Position numbers and translations under genes: made by a program. 64,000 nt of DNA from Azonexaceae bacterium (lineage in GTDB: Bacteria > Pseudomonadota > Gammaproteobacteria > Burkholderiales > Rhodocyclaceae): contig JAAXVL010000007.1 in assembly GCA_013335535.1 (NCBI GenBank), positions 115,143-179,142 of the forward strand, given 5' to 3'. This document shows positions 23,836 through 34,096 of the stretch, one piece after another. Positions within the stretch are counted from its first letter, which is position 1; each line of letters opens with the position of its first letter. A model generated the notes under the pieces. The model had not been told where the DNA came from, made no database searches, and saw only the letters and a program-made list of their open reading frames with translations.

Positions 23836-24772
23836 AGCTCATCAGCCGCTCGTAACGGGTTTCCAGCAACTCGGCCGTCGACAGGCCGGAAAGCTGCTTC
23901 AGCGCGTCCTGCAGTGCCTTCTTGAGGCTTTGCGCCATCGCTGCGTGGTCGCGGTGAGCACCACCCAAGGGTTCGTTTACGATCTTGTCGATCAGACCAA
24001 GCGTTTTCAGGCGCTGCGCCGTGATACCCATGGTTTCGGCCGCTTCCGGTGCCTTCTCGGCACTCTTCCAGAGAATCGAGGCACAGCCTTCCGGTGAAAT
24101 CACCGAGTAGGTCGAGTATTGCAGCATCTGCACCGTGTCGCCGACAGCAATGGCCAAGGCGCCACCGGAACCGCCTTCGCCAATGATGGTTACGATGACC
24201 GGCACCTTGAGTTCGGCCATGACGTACAGGTTGCGACCGATGGCCTCGGACTGACCGCGCTCTTCGGCATCGATGCCCGGATAGGCACCCGGCGTATCAA
24301 CAAAGGTCATGACCGGAATACCGAACTTTTCGGCCAGCTTCATGAGGCGCAAAGCCTTGCGGTAGCCCTCGGGACGCGGCATGCCGAAGTTGCGATAGAT
24401 CTTTTCCTTGGTATCGCGGCCCTTTTGATGGCCGATCACCATGACCGACTGGCCATTGAAACGGGCCAGTCCGCCCACGATGGCGTGATCGTCGGCGAAG
24501 GCACGGTCGCCGTGCAGTTCTTCAAAATCGGTGAAGATCAGCGACAGATAATCCAGCGTATAGGGGCGTTGCGGATGGCGCGCTACCTGGGAAATCTGCC
24601 ACGGACTCAACTTGGCGTAGATATCCTTGGTCAACTGACCGCTCTTCTTCTCCAGTCGCTCGATCTCTTCCGAGATATCGACGGCGGAATCATCCTGCAC
24701 GAAACGCAGCTCTTCGATCTTGGCTTCAAGGTCGGCGATGGATTGTTCGAAGTCGAGGAAACTAGTTTTCAT
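23804..24772 (-). CDS. accA: Acetyl-CoA carboxylase carboxyltransferase subunit alpha
   Basis: 322 residues; the alpha half of the carboxyltransferase that makes malonyl-CoA for fatty-acid synthesis with AccD and biotinylated Acc[21 protein letters not shown] is the usual start; the conserved [52 protein letters not shown] and [11 protein letters not shown] blocks are all present. The ATG at 24772 is chosen over an upstream one 30 bp away. It overlaps tilS, implying coexpression. Confidence 0.97.
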   Translation of the reverse strand: MKTSFLDFEQSIADLEAKIEELRFVQDDSAVDISEEIERLEKKSGQLTKDIYAKLSPWQISQVARHPQRPYTLDYLSLIFTDFEELHGDRAFADDHAIVGGLARFNGQSVMVIGHQKGRDTKEKIYRNFGMPRPEGYRKALRLMKLAEKFGIPVMTFVDTPGAYPGIDAEERGQSEAIGRNLYVMAELKVPVIVTIIGEGGSGGALAIAVGDTVQMLQYSTYSVISPEGCASILWKSAEKAPEAAETMGITAQRLKTLGLIDKIVNEPLGGAHRDHAAMAQSLKKALQDALKQLSGLSTAELLETRYERLMSYGRFKEQPVS

Positions 24773-24831
24773 GGACTGCTCGTTTGCTAAGTTGGCGCGC
24801 ATTTTACCCCAAAGGTAAGAACGCGGCCGTT

Positions 24832-25455
24832 TCAGTACTCGACGGGCACCGGATCAAGACTGCGCCAGAGGTGCCAAGTCGCGACGGAACGCCAGGGACG
24901 CCAGCGTTCTCCAAACTCGGCGAGGGCCCGGCGGGGCTGCTTTTCGCCACCAAAATAACGCTCGAAGACAGCGCGCTGCAAGCCGATGTCGTCGAGCGGA
25001 AAGACATCGGGGCGCAACAGGTTGAAGATCAGGAACATCTCCGCCGTCCACCGCCCAATACCGCGTACCGCGGTGAGTTCGGCAATGATGGCCTCGTCAT
25101 CCAGATGCCCCCAAGTCGATGGATCAAGCTGGCCGTTAGCAAAATGCGCGGCCAGATCGCTCAAATATTCAATTTTCCGCCGCGAAAGACCACAGCCTTC
25201 GAGCCCGCTCTCCCCAAACAGGAGCACGCGAGCCGGCGTAACCTCGCCAACCTGAACGACAAATCGCCCCCAGACGGCATCGGCAGCCTTTACAGAAATC
25301 TGCTGGCCGACGATGGAACGCGCCAGGGTGCCGAAAGCATCTCCACGGGAAGCGAGCGACACGCCGGCATAGCGCTCAACCAGTTCGGCCATCGGCGCAT
25401 CATGGCGCGACAACTCTTCGGCAGCCTGGGACCAGTAGTCTGGAAACATCGGCAA
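24832..25455 (-). CDS. DNA-3-methyladenine glycosylase II (HhH-GPD, AlkA-like)
   Basis: 207 residues of the HhH-GPD base-excision glycosylase superfamily. [22 protein letters not shown] is the family's start, [15 protein letters not shown] the helix-hairpin-helix, and the catalytic Asp lies in DVFPLDDIG. No FeS cluster loop is present, as in AlkA/MAG rather than Nth/MutY. It removes alkylated purines. 60 bp upstream of accA on the same strand. A dispersed-repeat copy lies in its 212-bp divergent promoter region with the HDOD gene. Confidence 0.9.
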   Translation of the reverse strand: MPMFPDYWSQAAEELSRHDAPMAELVERYAGVSLASRGDAFGTLARSIVGQQISVKAADAVWGRFVVQVGEVTPARVLLFGESGLEGCGLSRRKIEYLSDLAAHFANGQLDPSTWGHLDDEAIIAELTAVRGIGRWTAEMFLIFNLLRPDVFPLDDIGLQRAVFERYFGGEKQPRRALAEFGERWRPWRSVATWHLWRSLDPVPVEY

Positions 25456-25568
25456 ATTATCCTTGAAACCTCAGCGGGACGCAGCAAGTTGTGCGTTGGC
25501 CGATATTCACGAGATCCCCCGAGAATGGACAGGCAGTCGCCCCGGCTTTCTGGGATTTTACGGTGATG

Positions 25569-25603
25569 CCACGGTCAACCGGAAAAACGGGCATATTTAT
25601 GAC
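25569..25603 (-). repeat. Dispersed repeat copy 2
   Basis: On the minus strand the core GTTTTTCCGGTTGACCGTGG (25569-25588) preceded by ATAAATATGCCC; the upstream arm is poorer than in other copies. In the divergent region between the glycosylase and HDOD genes. Confidence 0.8.
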
Positions 25604-25667
25604 ACCGATCGGACACGGCCTTGGCCAAGTTTGCTAACATCGCTCAACACAAACATGAGTAGAACCA

Positions 25668-26846
25668 ATGCCCAGCTCGGACTCCGTTTTCGTATATCCG
25701 CTTCTCGGCGCCGATGACACCTGGTCTGCATTCAGCATCGAATTTGCGCTTGGCAGCCCCGATCACCAATTCCTGACAAAACTGCTTTCCTCGCCCCAGC
25801 TCGAAGCGTTTGATCATCGGCTTACCTGGTTTCTGCCGGCGCTGAGCGGCGGATGCGATGCCGGGGTACTGACCGAGCGTTCGGTCACTGTTTTCCCGAC
25901 TCACCCCGCACCCGAGGATGCGGGCGCACTGAGCGAGCTTGAGGCCAGCCTCCGCCTGGCTCGCCGCAAGGTGGGCTTGATTGCATCGCCAGACACCAAG
26001 CTACCCGCCGCAGGCTGCTGGGACTATCTGCTGATCGGCAGCAGCCATGCCCGCAGTCTTCCACCCTACACCCTGATTGGTCTGGCCAGCCGCACCACGC
26101 TGGTAGCCACTGACGTGCACACGCACAACGACCGCGAATGGATTTTGAGCAATGCCTGCGTCCTGTCGACTTGCGAATTCCTGCAGACCCGCTCGACGCC
26201 GAACGCGAAAGCCGACATTACCCGGCTAAAACTGTTGAAATTGCTCACCCTGATCGCCGATGATGCCGATGCCGGCGCCCTTGACAGCATTTTCCGTGAA
26301 GAGCCCAAGCTCTCCTACAGCCTGCTTCGGCTCGTCAACTCGGCAGCCCTTTCTCCAGGCAGTCCGATCACCAGCTTTACCCAGGCCATCACCCTGCTTG
26401 GCCGCCGGCAATTACAACGCTGGTTGCAATTGCTGGTCTACTCCGACCCGAACAACGGTCAGCATCCCAACCCGCTATTGCAAAAAGCGGCCGCGCGCGG
26501 TTGCCTCTTTGAACTGCTGGCCAAACACATAGCACCGGAACTACCCCCCGAGCATCGGAGTGAGACAGCCTTCATGATCGGCACCTTCTCTTTGCTTGAC
26601 GTACTGCTCGGCATGTCCATGCCGGAAATCATGCGCCAGCTTCCTCTACCCGAAGTCGCCCAGAAAGCCCTGGTCGAACACAAGGGTGGATTAGGCGAAC
26701 TCGTGGCGGCCGTTACCGCCGTCGACAAGCACGAACTCAAATTGGCATCAGCTAAACTCAAGGAACTCGGCATCAACGGCAAGGATTACTTCGAAGCCCA
26801 ACTCGAAGCCTATGGCTGGGCCTCGAAAATCCACGTAGGCGCCTGA
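25668..26846 (+). CDS. HDOD-domain signalling protein with degenerate EAL-like N-terminus
   Basis: 392 residues. The C-terminal half (from about residue 185) is an HDOD domain: LLKLLTLIADDADAGALDSIF, LSYSLLRLVNSAALSPGSPI and SFTQAITLLGRRQLQRWLQL are its hallmark segments. The N-terminal half resembles an EAL domain in size and position but shows no EAL, KxD or DDFG motif, so phosphodiesterase activity is unlikely. This YuxH-like architecture usually works as a signalling scaffold. Its stop touches the convergent gloC-like gene (26846/26847). Confidence 0.85.
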   Translation: MPSSDSVFVYPLLGADDTWSAFSIEFALGSPDHQFLTKLLSSPQLEAFDHRLTWFLPALSGGCDAGVLTERSVTVFPTHPAPEDAGALSELEASLRLARRKVGLIASPDTKLPAAGCWDYLLIGSSHARSLPPYTLIGLASRTTLVATDVHTHNDREWILSNACVLSTCEFLQTRSTPNAKADITRLKLLKLLTLIADDADAGALDSIFREEPKLSYSLLRLVNSAALSPGSPITSFTQAITLLGRRQLQRWLQLLVYSDPNNGQHPNPLLQKAAARGCLFELLAKHIAPELPPEHRSETAFMIGTFSLLDVLLGMSMPEIMRQLPLPEVAQKALVEHKGGLGELVAAVTAVDKHELKLASAKLKELGINGKDYFEAQLEAYGWASKIHVGA

Positions 26847-27491
26847 TCAGCCGAAACGGCCACTCAGGAAAGGGTTGTATTTACGCTCCTCGCCAAAGGT
26901 CGACATCGGCCCATGGCCGGGCACGAACTCCACGTCATCACCCAACGGAAAGAGTTTTTCCTTGATCGAGCGAATCAGCGTGTCGTGATCGCCGCGCGGG
27001 AAATCGGTCCGCCCGATTGAGCCCTGGAACAAGACGTCCCCCACTTGAGCCAGATGGCTGGGCGCATGATAGAAAACGACATGGCCGGGCGTGTGGCCGG
27101 GGCAATGCAGCACTTCGAGTTCGACCTCGCCGAAACTGACCTTGTCGCCACCCTTGAGCCAGCGCGTCGGCTCGAAGCTGCGCACGTTGGGAAAGCCGAA
27201 CATCTTGCTCTGCTGCGGCATACCCTCGATCCAGAAACGGTCTTCCTCGTGCGGGCCTTCTATGATGCTGACGCCACTCTGCTCAGCCAGTAGCGCGACG
27301 CCGCCAGCGTGGTCGATATGCCCATGCGTGACGAGGATTTTGGCCAGAGTCAGCTTTTCATCCGCCAGGAAGCGCATGATGCGCTCAACATCGCCACCCG
27401 GATCGATGGCAACCGCCTGGCGGGTATTTTCACACCAGAAAATGGTGCAATTTTGCTCGAAGGGGGTAACCGGAACGATGGCGTAGCGCAT
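26847..27491 (-). CDS. MBL-fold hydrolase, YcbL/GloC-like (type II glyoxalase-like)
   Basis: 214 residues; MRYAIVPVTPFEQNCTIFWC is the usual YcbL/GloC start. Zinc ligands: THGHIDHAGG (HxHxDH), CPGHTPGH and the Asp of LFQGSIGRTDFPRG, then VPGHGP. Probable S-lactoylglutathione or thioester hydrolase. The ATG at 27491 is used, since upstream residues do not match the family. It diverges from the second HDOD gene. Confidence 0.9.
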   Translation of the reverse strand: MRYAIVPVTPFEQNCTIFWCENTRQAVAIDPGGDVERIMRFLADEKLTLAKILVTHGHIDHAGGVALLAEQSGVSIIEGPHEEDRFWIEGMPQQSKMFGFPNVRSFEPTRWLKGGDKVSFGEVELEVLHCPGHTPGHVVFYHAPSHLAQVGDVLFQGSIGRTDFPRGDHDTLIRSIKEKLFPLGDDVEFVPGHGPMSTFGEERKYNPFLSGRFG

Positions 27492-27611
27492 GGCTGAAAA
27501 AGGATTATTTGAACGGCCCGGATTATCGCATGCCAACACGCTTGCCCGGCGTAGCCCGCCCCCTTAAACTCCTCGCGGACAGCCCTCCTCTCTTCCCGAA
27601 AGCCTGCCCTC

Positions 27612-28472
27612 ATGCTCGATCACCCGCTACCGGACCTGGACGCCTGGTCTCTGCTGTTCAGCAACAACGGCCTGCCTGTCTTGCGCGTAACCAAGCGGCG
27701 AATCGAGGAAATGCGGGCCAATCTTGACCGCGTCGACGCCCGCGAACTGGCCCGCCTGATCCTGCAGGATCCGATCATGACCGTGCGCGTCCTGGCCTTC
27801 ACCCAACCGATGCGCGGACGTTCCCTGCAACATGACATCACGACCATCGCCAGCTCGGTCGTCATGGCCGGTATCGAGCCCTTCTTCAATCATTTCAGCG
27901 AATTGTTCACGATCGAGGACCAGGTCAAGGAAAGCGGGCCACATGCCCTGCTCGGCGTCCTGCAAATCGTTCGCCGGGCCCAGCGGGCGGCTGACTACGC
28001 GCAGGACTGGGCAGTCTGGCGGCATGACGTGAATATGGAAGAAGTCCGCATCGCGGCGTTGCTGCACGATCTGGCAGAAATTCTTGTCTGGTGTTCCGCC
28101 CCCAGCCTCGGGCTGGCCATTCAAGAGCAGCAGAAGGCCAACCCGACCATGCGCAGCGCCGATGCGCAGAAGCAGACCCTGGGCTTCACCTTTCAGGAAA
28201 TCCAGCTTGAACTGTGCCGCGTCTGGAACCTGCCTGAATTGCTGCGCGCGCTGATCGACGAAGACAATGCCGACAACCCGCGCGTGCGGAATGTCACGCT
28301 GGCCGTCCGCCTTGCGCGCCATTCATCCTATAGCTGGGAAGACCCGGCACTGCCCGACGACTACAGGGAGATCGGCGAACTGCTCAACGTCACCCCGGAC
28401 ACCGTTCGCCAGCGCCTTGGCTTGTTGCCAGTGCCGGCCCGCGAGGCCGATGGCGAGGCAGCACAGGTCTAG
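27612..28472 (+). CDS. HDOD-domain protein
   Basis: 286-residue protein with an HDOD domain over most of its length: LARLILQDPIMTVRVLAFTQ (about 45-65), TTIASSVVMAGIEPFF, and an HD-like AALLHDLAEILVWC (about 147) that keeps the His-Asp pair. The C-terminal part lacks an output domain (ends VRQRLGLLPVPAREADGEAAQV). Signalling role inferred from the family. Second HDOD gene within 2 kb; they flank the gloC-like gene. Confidence 0.87.
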   Translation: MLDHPLPDLDAWSLLFSNNGLPVLRVTKRRIEEMRANLDRVDARELARLILQDPIMTVRVLAFTQPMRGRSLQHDITTIASSVVMAGIEPFFNHFSELFTIEDQVKESGPHALLGVLQIVRRAQRAADYAQDWAVWRHDVNMEEVRIAALLHDLAEILVWCSAPSLGLAIQEQQKANPTMRSADAQKQTLGFTFQEIQLELCRVWNLPELLRALIDEDNADNPRVRNVTLAVRLARHSSYSWEDPALPDDYREIGELLNVTPDTVRQRLGLLPVPAREADGEAAQV

Positions 28473-28479
28473 TCAGGCG

Positions 28480-28614
28480 TTAAGCGCAATAGCGCAGGTT
28501 CGCCCAATCGAGCAATAACTCGGGCCTCTGGTAAGCCGCAAAAATCAGCGCCAGCAGCAAAACAAGCAGCGCCACGCCAACGCCACCGAGGAACCAGCGC
28601 CAGTTCGCTTTCAC
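28480..28614 (-). CDS. Small single-span membrane protein, 44 aa
   Basis: Starts with GTG overlapping the stop of the upstream MFS gene (GTGA at 28611-28614): (V/M)KANWRWFLGGVGVALLVLL..., then one hydrophobic span (about 9-28) and a short tail ending WANLRYCA. The stop-start overlap, the charged N-terminus and the TM segment support a real microprotein translated with the permease, possibly a small accessory subunit. No known family. Confidence 0.6.
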   Translation of the reverse strand: MKANWRWFLGGVGVALLVLLLALIFAAYQRPELLLDWANLRYCA

Positions 28615-29819
28615 GTGGCCGCACTCAGCCGGGCCAACGGCTTTTCGCTGACCGGCCACGAACAGATCGCTGCCAGAATCGACAAGCCGATCGAGATGGA
28701 CCAGGCCAGCGAGTACGAACCGGTTTCGTCAAATATCCGCCCGCCCAGCCAGGCGCCCAGGAAGCTGCCGAGCTGGTGGCCGAGAAAAACCACGCCCGTC
28801 AGCATCGACATGTAGCGCAACCCGAAAATCTGGGCGATCAGTCCATTGGTCAGAGGTACGGTGGCCAGCCACAGGATGCCGATCACGGCGGCGAAGATCC
28901 AGGCTGCCACGGTCGACAGCGGAATCAGCATGAAAATGAAAATAGCCACGGCACGCAGGCCGTAGATCCAGACGAGCAGGTTTTTCTTGCTCGAGTGTCC
29001 GCCAGCCCAGCCGAAATAGAACGAGCCGAAAATGTTGAACAGGCCGATCAGCGCCACGGCCGTCATGCCGACGTTGGCCGACATGCCGGCATCGACGAGG
29101 TAGGACGGCAGGTGCAGCATGATGAAGGCCGTCTGGAAGCCACAAACGAAATACCCCCAGAACAGGTAGTGGAAACTGCGCTCGCGACTCGCTTCATGCA
29201 ACGCCTCGATAACCGATTGCCCGGCCCCGGCCGAGGGTTTGTGACCATCGGCCATGGCATAGGCCAGCGGGGCGATCAGGCCGACACCACAGGCGAGCAA
29301 GACGAGCGCACTCTGCCAGCCGTAGGTGGAAATCATCATCTGACCAAACGGAAGCACGGCAAACTGGCCAAACGAGCCGCCGGCACTGGCTATGCCGAGG
29401 GCGAGGCTACGTTTTTCCGGCGTCGTGTGACGGCCGATGACGCCCATGATGACGGGGAAAGTGGTTCCCGACAGGCCAAGGCCAATGAGCAGGCCGGCCG
29501 ACAGGTCGAGCGTCAGCGGCGTTGGCGACACCGACATCAGAACCAGCCCGAGCACGTAGAAGGTCGCCGCAACAAGCAACGTCCGCCCGGCACCGAAGCG
29601 GTCGGCCAGCGCGCCAGCGAAGGGCGAGCCGAGGCCCCAGACCAGATTCTGCAACGCGAAAGCAAACGAAAAGGTTTCGCGAGTCCAGCCGTGATCGGTC
29701 GTCATCGGCTGGAGGAAGAGACCTGCAGTGTGGCGGACCCCCATCGACAGCGTCAGGATGACACAACCGGCGACCAGGATGAGTGTCGGCGTGCGCCAGG
29801 TGGATTTGCTTGTAGTCAT
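28611..29819 (-). CDS. MFS transporter
   Basis: 402 residues, 12 predicted spans. GALADRFGAGRTLLVAA is the loop 2-3 signature; GVRHTAGLFLQPMTTDHGWTRETFSFAFALQNLVWG is typical of the oxalate/formate and monocarboxylate-like MFS group with the early RHTxG motif. Substrate unknown. SD-like bases are weak upstream. Translationally coupled to the 44-residue protein. It follows uup on the same strand by 36 bp. Confidence 0.85.
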   Translation of the reverse strand: MTTSKSTWRTPTLILVAGCVILTLSMGVRHTAGLFLQPMTTDHGWTRETFSFAFALQNLVWGLGSPFAGALADRFGAGRTLLVAATFYVLGLVLMSVSPTPLTLDLSAGLLIGLGLSGTTFPVIMGVIGRHTTPEKRSLALGIASAGGSFGQFAVLPFGQMMISTYGWQSALVLLACGVGLIAPLAYAMADGHKPSAGAGQSVIEALHEASRERSFHYLFWGYFVCGFQTAFIMLHLPSYLVDAGMSANVGMTAVALIGLFNIFGSFYFGWAGGHSSKKNLLVWIYGLRAVAIFIFMLIPLSTVAAWIFAAVIGILWLATVPLTNGLIAQIFGLRYMSMLTGVVFLGHQLGSFLGAWLGGRIFDETGSYSLAWSISIGLSILAAICSWPVSEKPLARLSAAT

Positions 29820-29855
29820 GAATGATCCCGGACAGGTCTGGTTGGAACACCAGGC

Positions 29856-31796
29856 TTACGCCGGGTTCCCGGCGCGTGCTTCAAGCCCTTCCCAGCGTTC
29901 GAGCATGGCCATCAGTTCATCATCGATGGCAGCCAGGCGGTCGGATGCCTTTTGGGCGGCAGCCGGGTCCGTCTGGTAGAGAGAAGCGTCTTCGAGGCGC
30001 TTGCTCAATTCGGCCTGCTCGGCTTCCAATCCGGCTATTTTTCCGGGCAACTCATCCAGTTCCCGCTGCTCTTTCCACGACAGTTTTTCGCCTTTCGGCT
30101 TGCTCAATTCGGTCGCCTTGGCGGGCTCTGCCGCCTTGGCGACCGGCTTGGCTTCCGCCCTGACCTTAGGCGTCTCCTTGGCCACGCTGGCCTTGTAGGT
30201 CGCCCAGTCGGTATAGCCGCCGGCGTATTCCTTCCAGATGCCGTCGCCTTCGGCGGCGATGGTCTGGGTTACCACGTTGTCGATGAAAGTTCGGTCGTGA
30301 CTGACCAGGAACAGCGTGCCTTCGTAGGTCTGGAGCAATTCTTCGAGCAACTCCAGCGTTTCGATATCGAGGTCGTTGGTCGGTTCGTCGAGAACAAGAA
30401 CGTTGGCCGGCTTGGCGAACAGGCGGGCCAGCAGCAGGCGATTGCGCTCGCCGCCGGACAGCGAACTGACCGGCGAACGGGCGCGCTCCGGGGCGAACAG
30501 AAAGTCTTCGAGATAACCGATGACATGCTTGCGGGCGCCGCGGATATCGACCCAGTCCGAGCCCGGCGAAATGACGTCGGATAGCGTCGAATTGGGATCG
30601 AGCTGGGTACGGAACTGGTCGAAATAAGCAATATCCATTTTCGTGCCCTGGCGCACGATGCCGGAATCCGGCTTGATTTCATCGAGGATCAGCCGGAGCA
30701 GCGTCGTCTTGCCGGCGCCGTTCGGACCGATCAGGCCGATCTTGTCGCCGCGTTGGATGCGGGTTGAGAAATCGCGCACAATTTGCCGTTCACCGTAGGA
30801 CTTATAGACGTGCTCGAGCTCGGCCACCAGTTTGCCGCTCTTGTCGCCGGAATCGAGTTGCAGATTGACCTTCCCCATGCGCTCGCGCCGGGCCTGACGT
30901 TCGGCCCGCAGTTGATCGAGCCGCTGGACGCGGAAGACAGCGCGCGTTCGCCGCGCCTCAACGCCCTTGCGAATCCAGATCTCCTCTTCCTTGAGCAGTT
31001 TGTCGGCGCGCGCATTGGCCAGGCCTTCCTCGTGCAGCATGGCCTCCTTACGCAACTGGTAATCCTTGAAGCTGCCGGGGAAGCTGACCAGCTTGCCACG
31101 GTCCAGTTCAACGATGCGGGTACACACGCGGTCAAGGAAGGAACGGTCGTGGGTGATGAAAAACAGCGTGACGCCCGATTCGATCAGCAGGTTTTCCAGC
31201 CATTCTATGGCCGCGATATCGAGGTGGTTGGTGGGCTCGTCGAGGAGCAGCACCTCGGGGGCCACGGCCAGGGCCTGAGCCAGCGCCAGACGCTTCTTCT
31301 GGCCGCCAGACAGGCTACCGACCCTGGCATCCGGATCCAGCCCGAAGCGTTCGATGACGCGTTCAGCCTGTGCCTCGTAGGCCCATGCACCGCGCGCCTC
31401 CAACTCGTGCTGCAGTTCGGACATGCGTTCGAGCAATACGTCGTGATCAGCATCAATTTCGCCCAGCTTGTGCGACACCTCGTGGTATTCGGCGAGCAGC
31501 GTGGCGTTTTCCCCCATGCCGGAAATAACCGCCTCGAAGACCGTATCCTCTGCATCGAAAGGCGGTTCCTGCGGCACATAGCCAACGCGAATTCCAGGCT
31601 GAACCCAGACCTCGCCGTCATCGAGGCGACCGCGCCCGCTTCCGGCCGCCATGGCTGCAAGCATGGAAGATTTGCCGGTGCCGTTACGACCGATCAGGGC
31701 GACCCTTTCGCCCGGATCGAGCAGGAAATCGGCGTGATCGAGAAGCGGCACGTGGCCGTAGGCAAGGCAGGCGGAGGAGAGTTTTAGGTAGGGCAT
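29856..31796 (-). CDS. uup: ABC-F ATPase Uup
   Basis: 646 residues with two ABC domains in tandem and no membrane part. First domain: GRNGTGKSSML, LSGGQKKRLALA, LLLDEPTNHLD; second domain: GPNGAGKTTLLR, LSGGERNRLLLA, LVLDEPTNDLD. Between them lies the ABC-F linker, and the C-terminal coiled coil (ELDELPGKIAGLEAEQAELSK) is diagnostic of Uup. It acts on ribosomes or DNA ends (transposon precise excision is reduced by it in E. coli). The ATG at 31796 gives MPYLKLSSACLAYG. Confidence 0.92.
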   Translation of the reverse strand: MPYLKLSSACLAYGHVPLLDHADFLLDPGERVALIGRNGTGKSSMLAAMAAGSGRGRLDDGEVWVQPGIRVGYVPQEPPFDAEDTVFEAVISGMGENATLLAEYHEVSHKLGEIDADHDVLLERMSELQHELEARGAWAYEAQAERVIERFGLDPDARVGSLSGGQKKRLALAQALAVAPEVLLLDEPTNHLDIAAIEWLENLLIESGVTLFFITHDRSFLDRVCTRIVELDRGKLVSFPGSFKDYQLRKEAMLHEEGLANARADKLLKEEEIWIRKGVEARRTRAVFRVQRLDQLRAERQARRERMGKVNLQLDSGDKSGKLVAELEHVYKSYGERQIVRDFSTRIQRGDKIGLIGPNGAGKTTLLRLILDEIKPDSGIVRQGTKMDIAYFDQFRTQLDPNSTLSDVISPGSDWVDIRGARKHVIGYLEDFLFAPERARSPVSSLSGGERNRLLLARLFAKPANVLVLDEPTNDLDIETLELLEELLQTYEGTLFLVSHDRTFIDNVVTQTIAAEGDGIWKEYAGGYTDWATYKASVAKETPKVRAEAKPVAKAAEPAKATELSKPKGEKLSWKEQRELDELPGKIAGLEAEQAELSKRLEDASLYQTDPAAAQKASDRLAAIDDELMAMLERWEGLEARAGNPA

Positions 31797-31811
31797 TGGT
31801 CGCAATAAAAA

Positions 31812-31831
31812 CGGCGCCCCACAGGGCGCCG
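31812..31831 (-). terminator. Intrinsic terminator after the chemoreceptor gene
   Basis: CGGCGCCC-TGTG-GGGCGCCG and TTTTTATTG on the minus strand, about 40 bp past the MCP stop and just before the uup start. Confidence 0.88.
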
Positions 31832-31869
31832 CGTTGGGAAGAACCGGATTTTATCCGCTAGCGTAACAA

Positions 31870-33930
31870 TCAGGTGGTAAAGCGTGCCAACTGGGCTTGC
31901 AAGTCATCCGCCATACGCTGAAGATTCTGCGCTCGATCGCTATTTTGCAGGGCGCGATGGTTACTGCCTTCGGCTGCCTGGGCAATGTTTTCGACCAGGC
32001 GGGCGATTTCCTGACTCGCCGCACTCTGCTCGCGCGTACTGTCGGCGATGCCATGCACGACCTCTACCGTTTCCTGTGCCCGCTGGTCGATGATCTGCAA
32101 CGACTCGCCGGCCTGGCGCGCCATGTCGACACTGCCGCTCATGTTGGCGCTGACGCTCTGCATACGCTGCACGGCTCGTCCCGTCTCATCCAGGATGGCT
32201 GAAACGGTGGTAGCAATTTCCTGGGTGGAAACGGAAGTCCGCTCGGCCAGTTTGCGAACCTCATCGGCAACCACGGCGAAACCGCGCCCCTGCTCGCCGG
32301 CCCGCGCTGCCTCGATAGCAGCGTTGAGGGCCAGCAGATTGGTCTGATCGGCAATTTCGCGGATCACGCCGACCACGCTGGAAATTTGCTTCGAACGTTC
32401 GCCGAGCGACTCGATGAGCACGGCCGACTCGTTGATCTCCCCGGCCACACGCTCAAGTTCGAGCATTGCGCTGGACACCACCTGACGCCCGGAACCGGTC
32501 ACTTCTTTCGCGTTCTCCGAAATCTCTGCCGCGTGATTGGCGTTATCGGCAACATGCGTGATGCTCACTGACAACTGCTCTACCGAAGCGGCAATACCGG
32601 AGGCCGACGTCGATGCCTCCTCGGATGCAGCCAAGGCAGTACTTGCGGCATTTTGCAACTCACCGGCCGCTGCACCAACCTGTGCCGACGAGGCTGAAAC
32701 ACCGCGAACCAGGTTGCGCACGCTATCCGACATGAGCCGGAAGGCATTGCCGATGACATGCACTTCATTGCGACTATCCGGCTCAGCCGCTTCAAGTCCC
32801 GAGGCACGCAGATCGCCGGTGCTGATCCGCTTTGCCTCCTCGACCATCTGCCCCAAGCCACGCAGTCGGAAACTGACCAGCAGATAGACGATGGTCGCCA
32901 GCAAAACAGCGGCGGCAATACTGATCAGGACGACCATGTTGCGCAGTGCGTGGCTCTCTTCCAGATACTCATCCAGCCAGCTACCGGTCCCGACGGTCCA
33001 TCCCCAGGCGGCCGACGTGGCGCCATAGACAATTTTTTCGCGCTCTGCGCCGGAGGCATCGTTCATCAAGTAGCGAATCAGCCCGGTCTTTTTAGCCAGC
33101 AGTTCGGCAATCGCCGCCTTGGCGACAGCTGGCACATCCGTTTCGCCAACCATTACACCCTGCAATTTGGGGTGGAGCACGAACTCGCCGATTCCCTTCT
33201 CGTCAGTCGGCCGGACGATAAAAACGTAGCCTGTCTTGCCGGCAACCTGGCTGCCAAACTGGTCGCGAATGCGTTTCAAGTCGTTGTCCAGTGAAATACG
33301 CACCGAATACGCACCCCAGGCCTTGCCATCTGCCCCTTTGAGCAACCTCACGGTGCTGAAATTGTATTTCCCGCCGCGAATGGCCAGCCCCTGATAGTCC
33401 TGTCCGGCCAGAACGGCCTTGGCCACCGGGTCGTCATCGGAAATGGGCACACCGTTCATGTATTTGCCGTCCTTGTCCTTCAACAAGGTGGCCAGACGGT
33501 AGAGCTTCTTGTCGTGAATGATCAGGAAAGCGGTATCGTTACCGGTCAAGTCGCGAAAAGACTTGAGTAGTCGGTCATTGCCATTGAGCACTTCGTTGCC
33601 CAAGCGGACCAGCGGCAAATCAACTGCGCCGGTCTTGACCATGCCGGCGCCAAGTTCCGGCTGGCTACCAATGAATTTGGTGAAGAACTGCGCCCCCTCC
33701 TCACCCCTGACTTGCACTGCACTGAACATGGAATCCAGCATGCTGGCCATCAGCTTTGCTTCATGCTCGAGATTGCGCTCGGCAACGGCCACGGCGGCGC
33801 TATCGGCCTTGTTCTGAACCAGTAAAGCGAGGATGGAAAAAACGGCAATCAGTGCAGCAATCGTGGCGAATATCAATTGCTGCGCAATAGGGCGCCGCGC
33901 AAATCCTGCAAACATGGCACATCTCCCCAT
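31870..33930 (-). CDS. Methyl-accepting chemotaxis protein (Cache sensor)
   Basis: 686 residues. The first TM span (about 15-38, [17 protein letters not shown]) is followed by a long periplasmic region (about 40-330) with paired Cache features: [36 protein letters not shown] and [21 protein letters not shown] second TM span (about 335) leads to HAMP and the MCP signalling domain. The hairpin tip [20 protein letters not shown] and [14 protein letters not shown] are intact. Ligand unknown. Monocistronic with a good terminator. Confidence 0.93.
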   Translation of the reverse strand: MGRCAMFAGFARRPIAQQLIFATIAALIAVFSILALLVQNKADSAAVAVAERNLEHEAKLMASMLDSMFSAVQVRGEEGAQFFTKFIGSQPELGAGMVKTGAVDLPLVRLGNEVLNGNDRLLKSFRDLTGNDTAFLIIHDKKLYRLATLLKDKDGKYMNGVPISDDDPVAKAVLAGQDYQGLAIRGGKYNFSTVRLLKGADGKAWGAYSVRISLDNDLKRIRDQFGSQVAGKTGYVFIVRPTDEKGIGEFVLHPKLQGVMVGETDVPAVAKAAIAELLAKKTGLIRYLMNDASGAEREKIVYGATSAAWGWTVGTGSWLDEYLEESHALRNMVVLISIAAAVLLATIVYLLVSFRLRGLGQMVEEAKRISTGDLRASGLEAAEPDSRNEVHVIGNAFRLMSDSVRNLVRGVSASSAQVGAAAGELQNAASTALAASEEASTSASGIAASVEQLSVSITHVADNANHAAEISENAKEVTGSGRQVVSSAMLELERVAGEINESAVLIESLGERSKQISSVVGVIREIADQTNLLALNAAIEAARAGEQGRGFAVVADEVRKLAERTSVSTQEIATTVSAILDETGRAVQRMQSVSANMSGSVDMARQAGESLQIIDQRAQETVEVVHGIADSTREQSAASQEIARLVENIAQAAEGSNHRALQNSDRAQNLQRMADDLQAQLARFTT

Positions 33931-33998
33931 CTCGTTATATTGTAATTTCCAAATCTATCATAATGCCTTGCTGGCCGGTACAATGCGCACCGCTGAAT

Positions 33999-34073
33999 GC
34001 CTCCATAGTTAAATGGATATAACACGCCCCTCCTAAGGGCGAATTGGTGGTTCGATTCCACCTGGGGGTACCA
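33999..34073 (+). tRNA. tRNA-Arg (anticodon CCT)
   Basis: Cloverleaf: acceptor GCCTCCA/TGGGGGT, D-arm TAGTTAAATGGATATAACA, anticodon stem CGCCC/GGGCG with loop CTCCTAA (anticodon CCT), T-arm GGTGGTTCGATTCCACC, discriminator A, encoded CCA. It reads the rare AGG codon. Confidence 0.96.
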
Positions 34074-34096
34074 GCCCCGATCCTGGGCGCCAAGCC

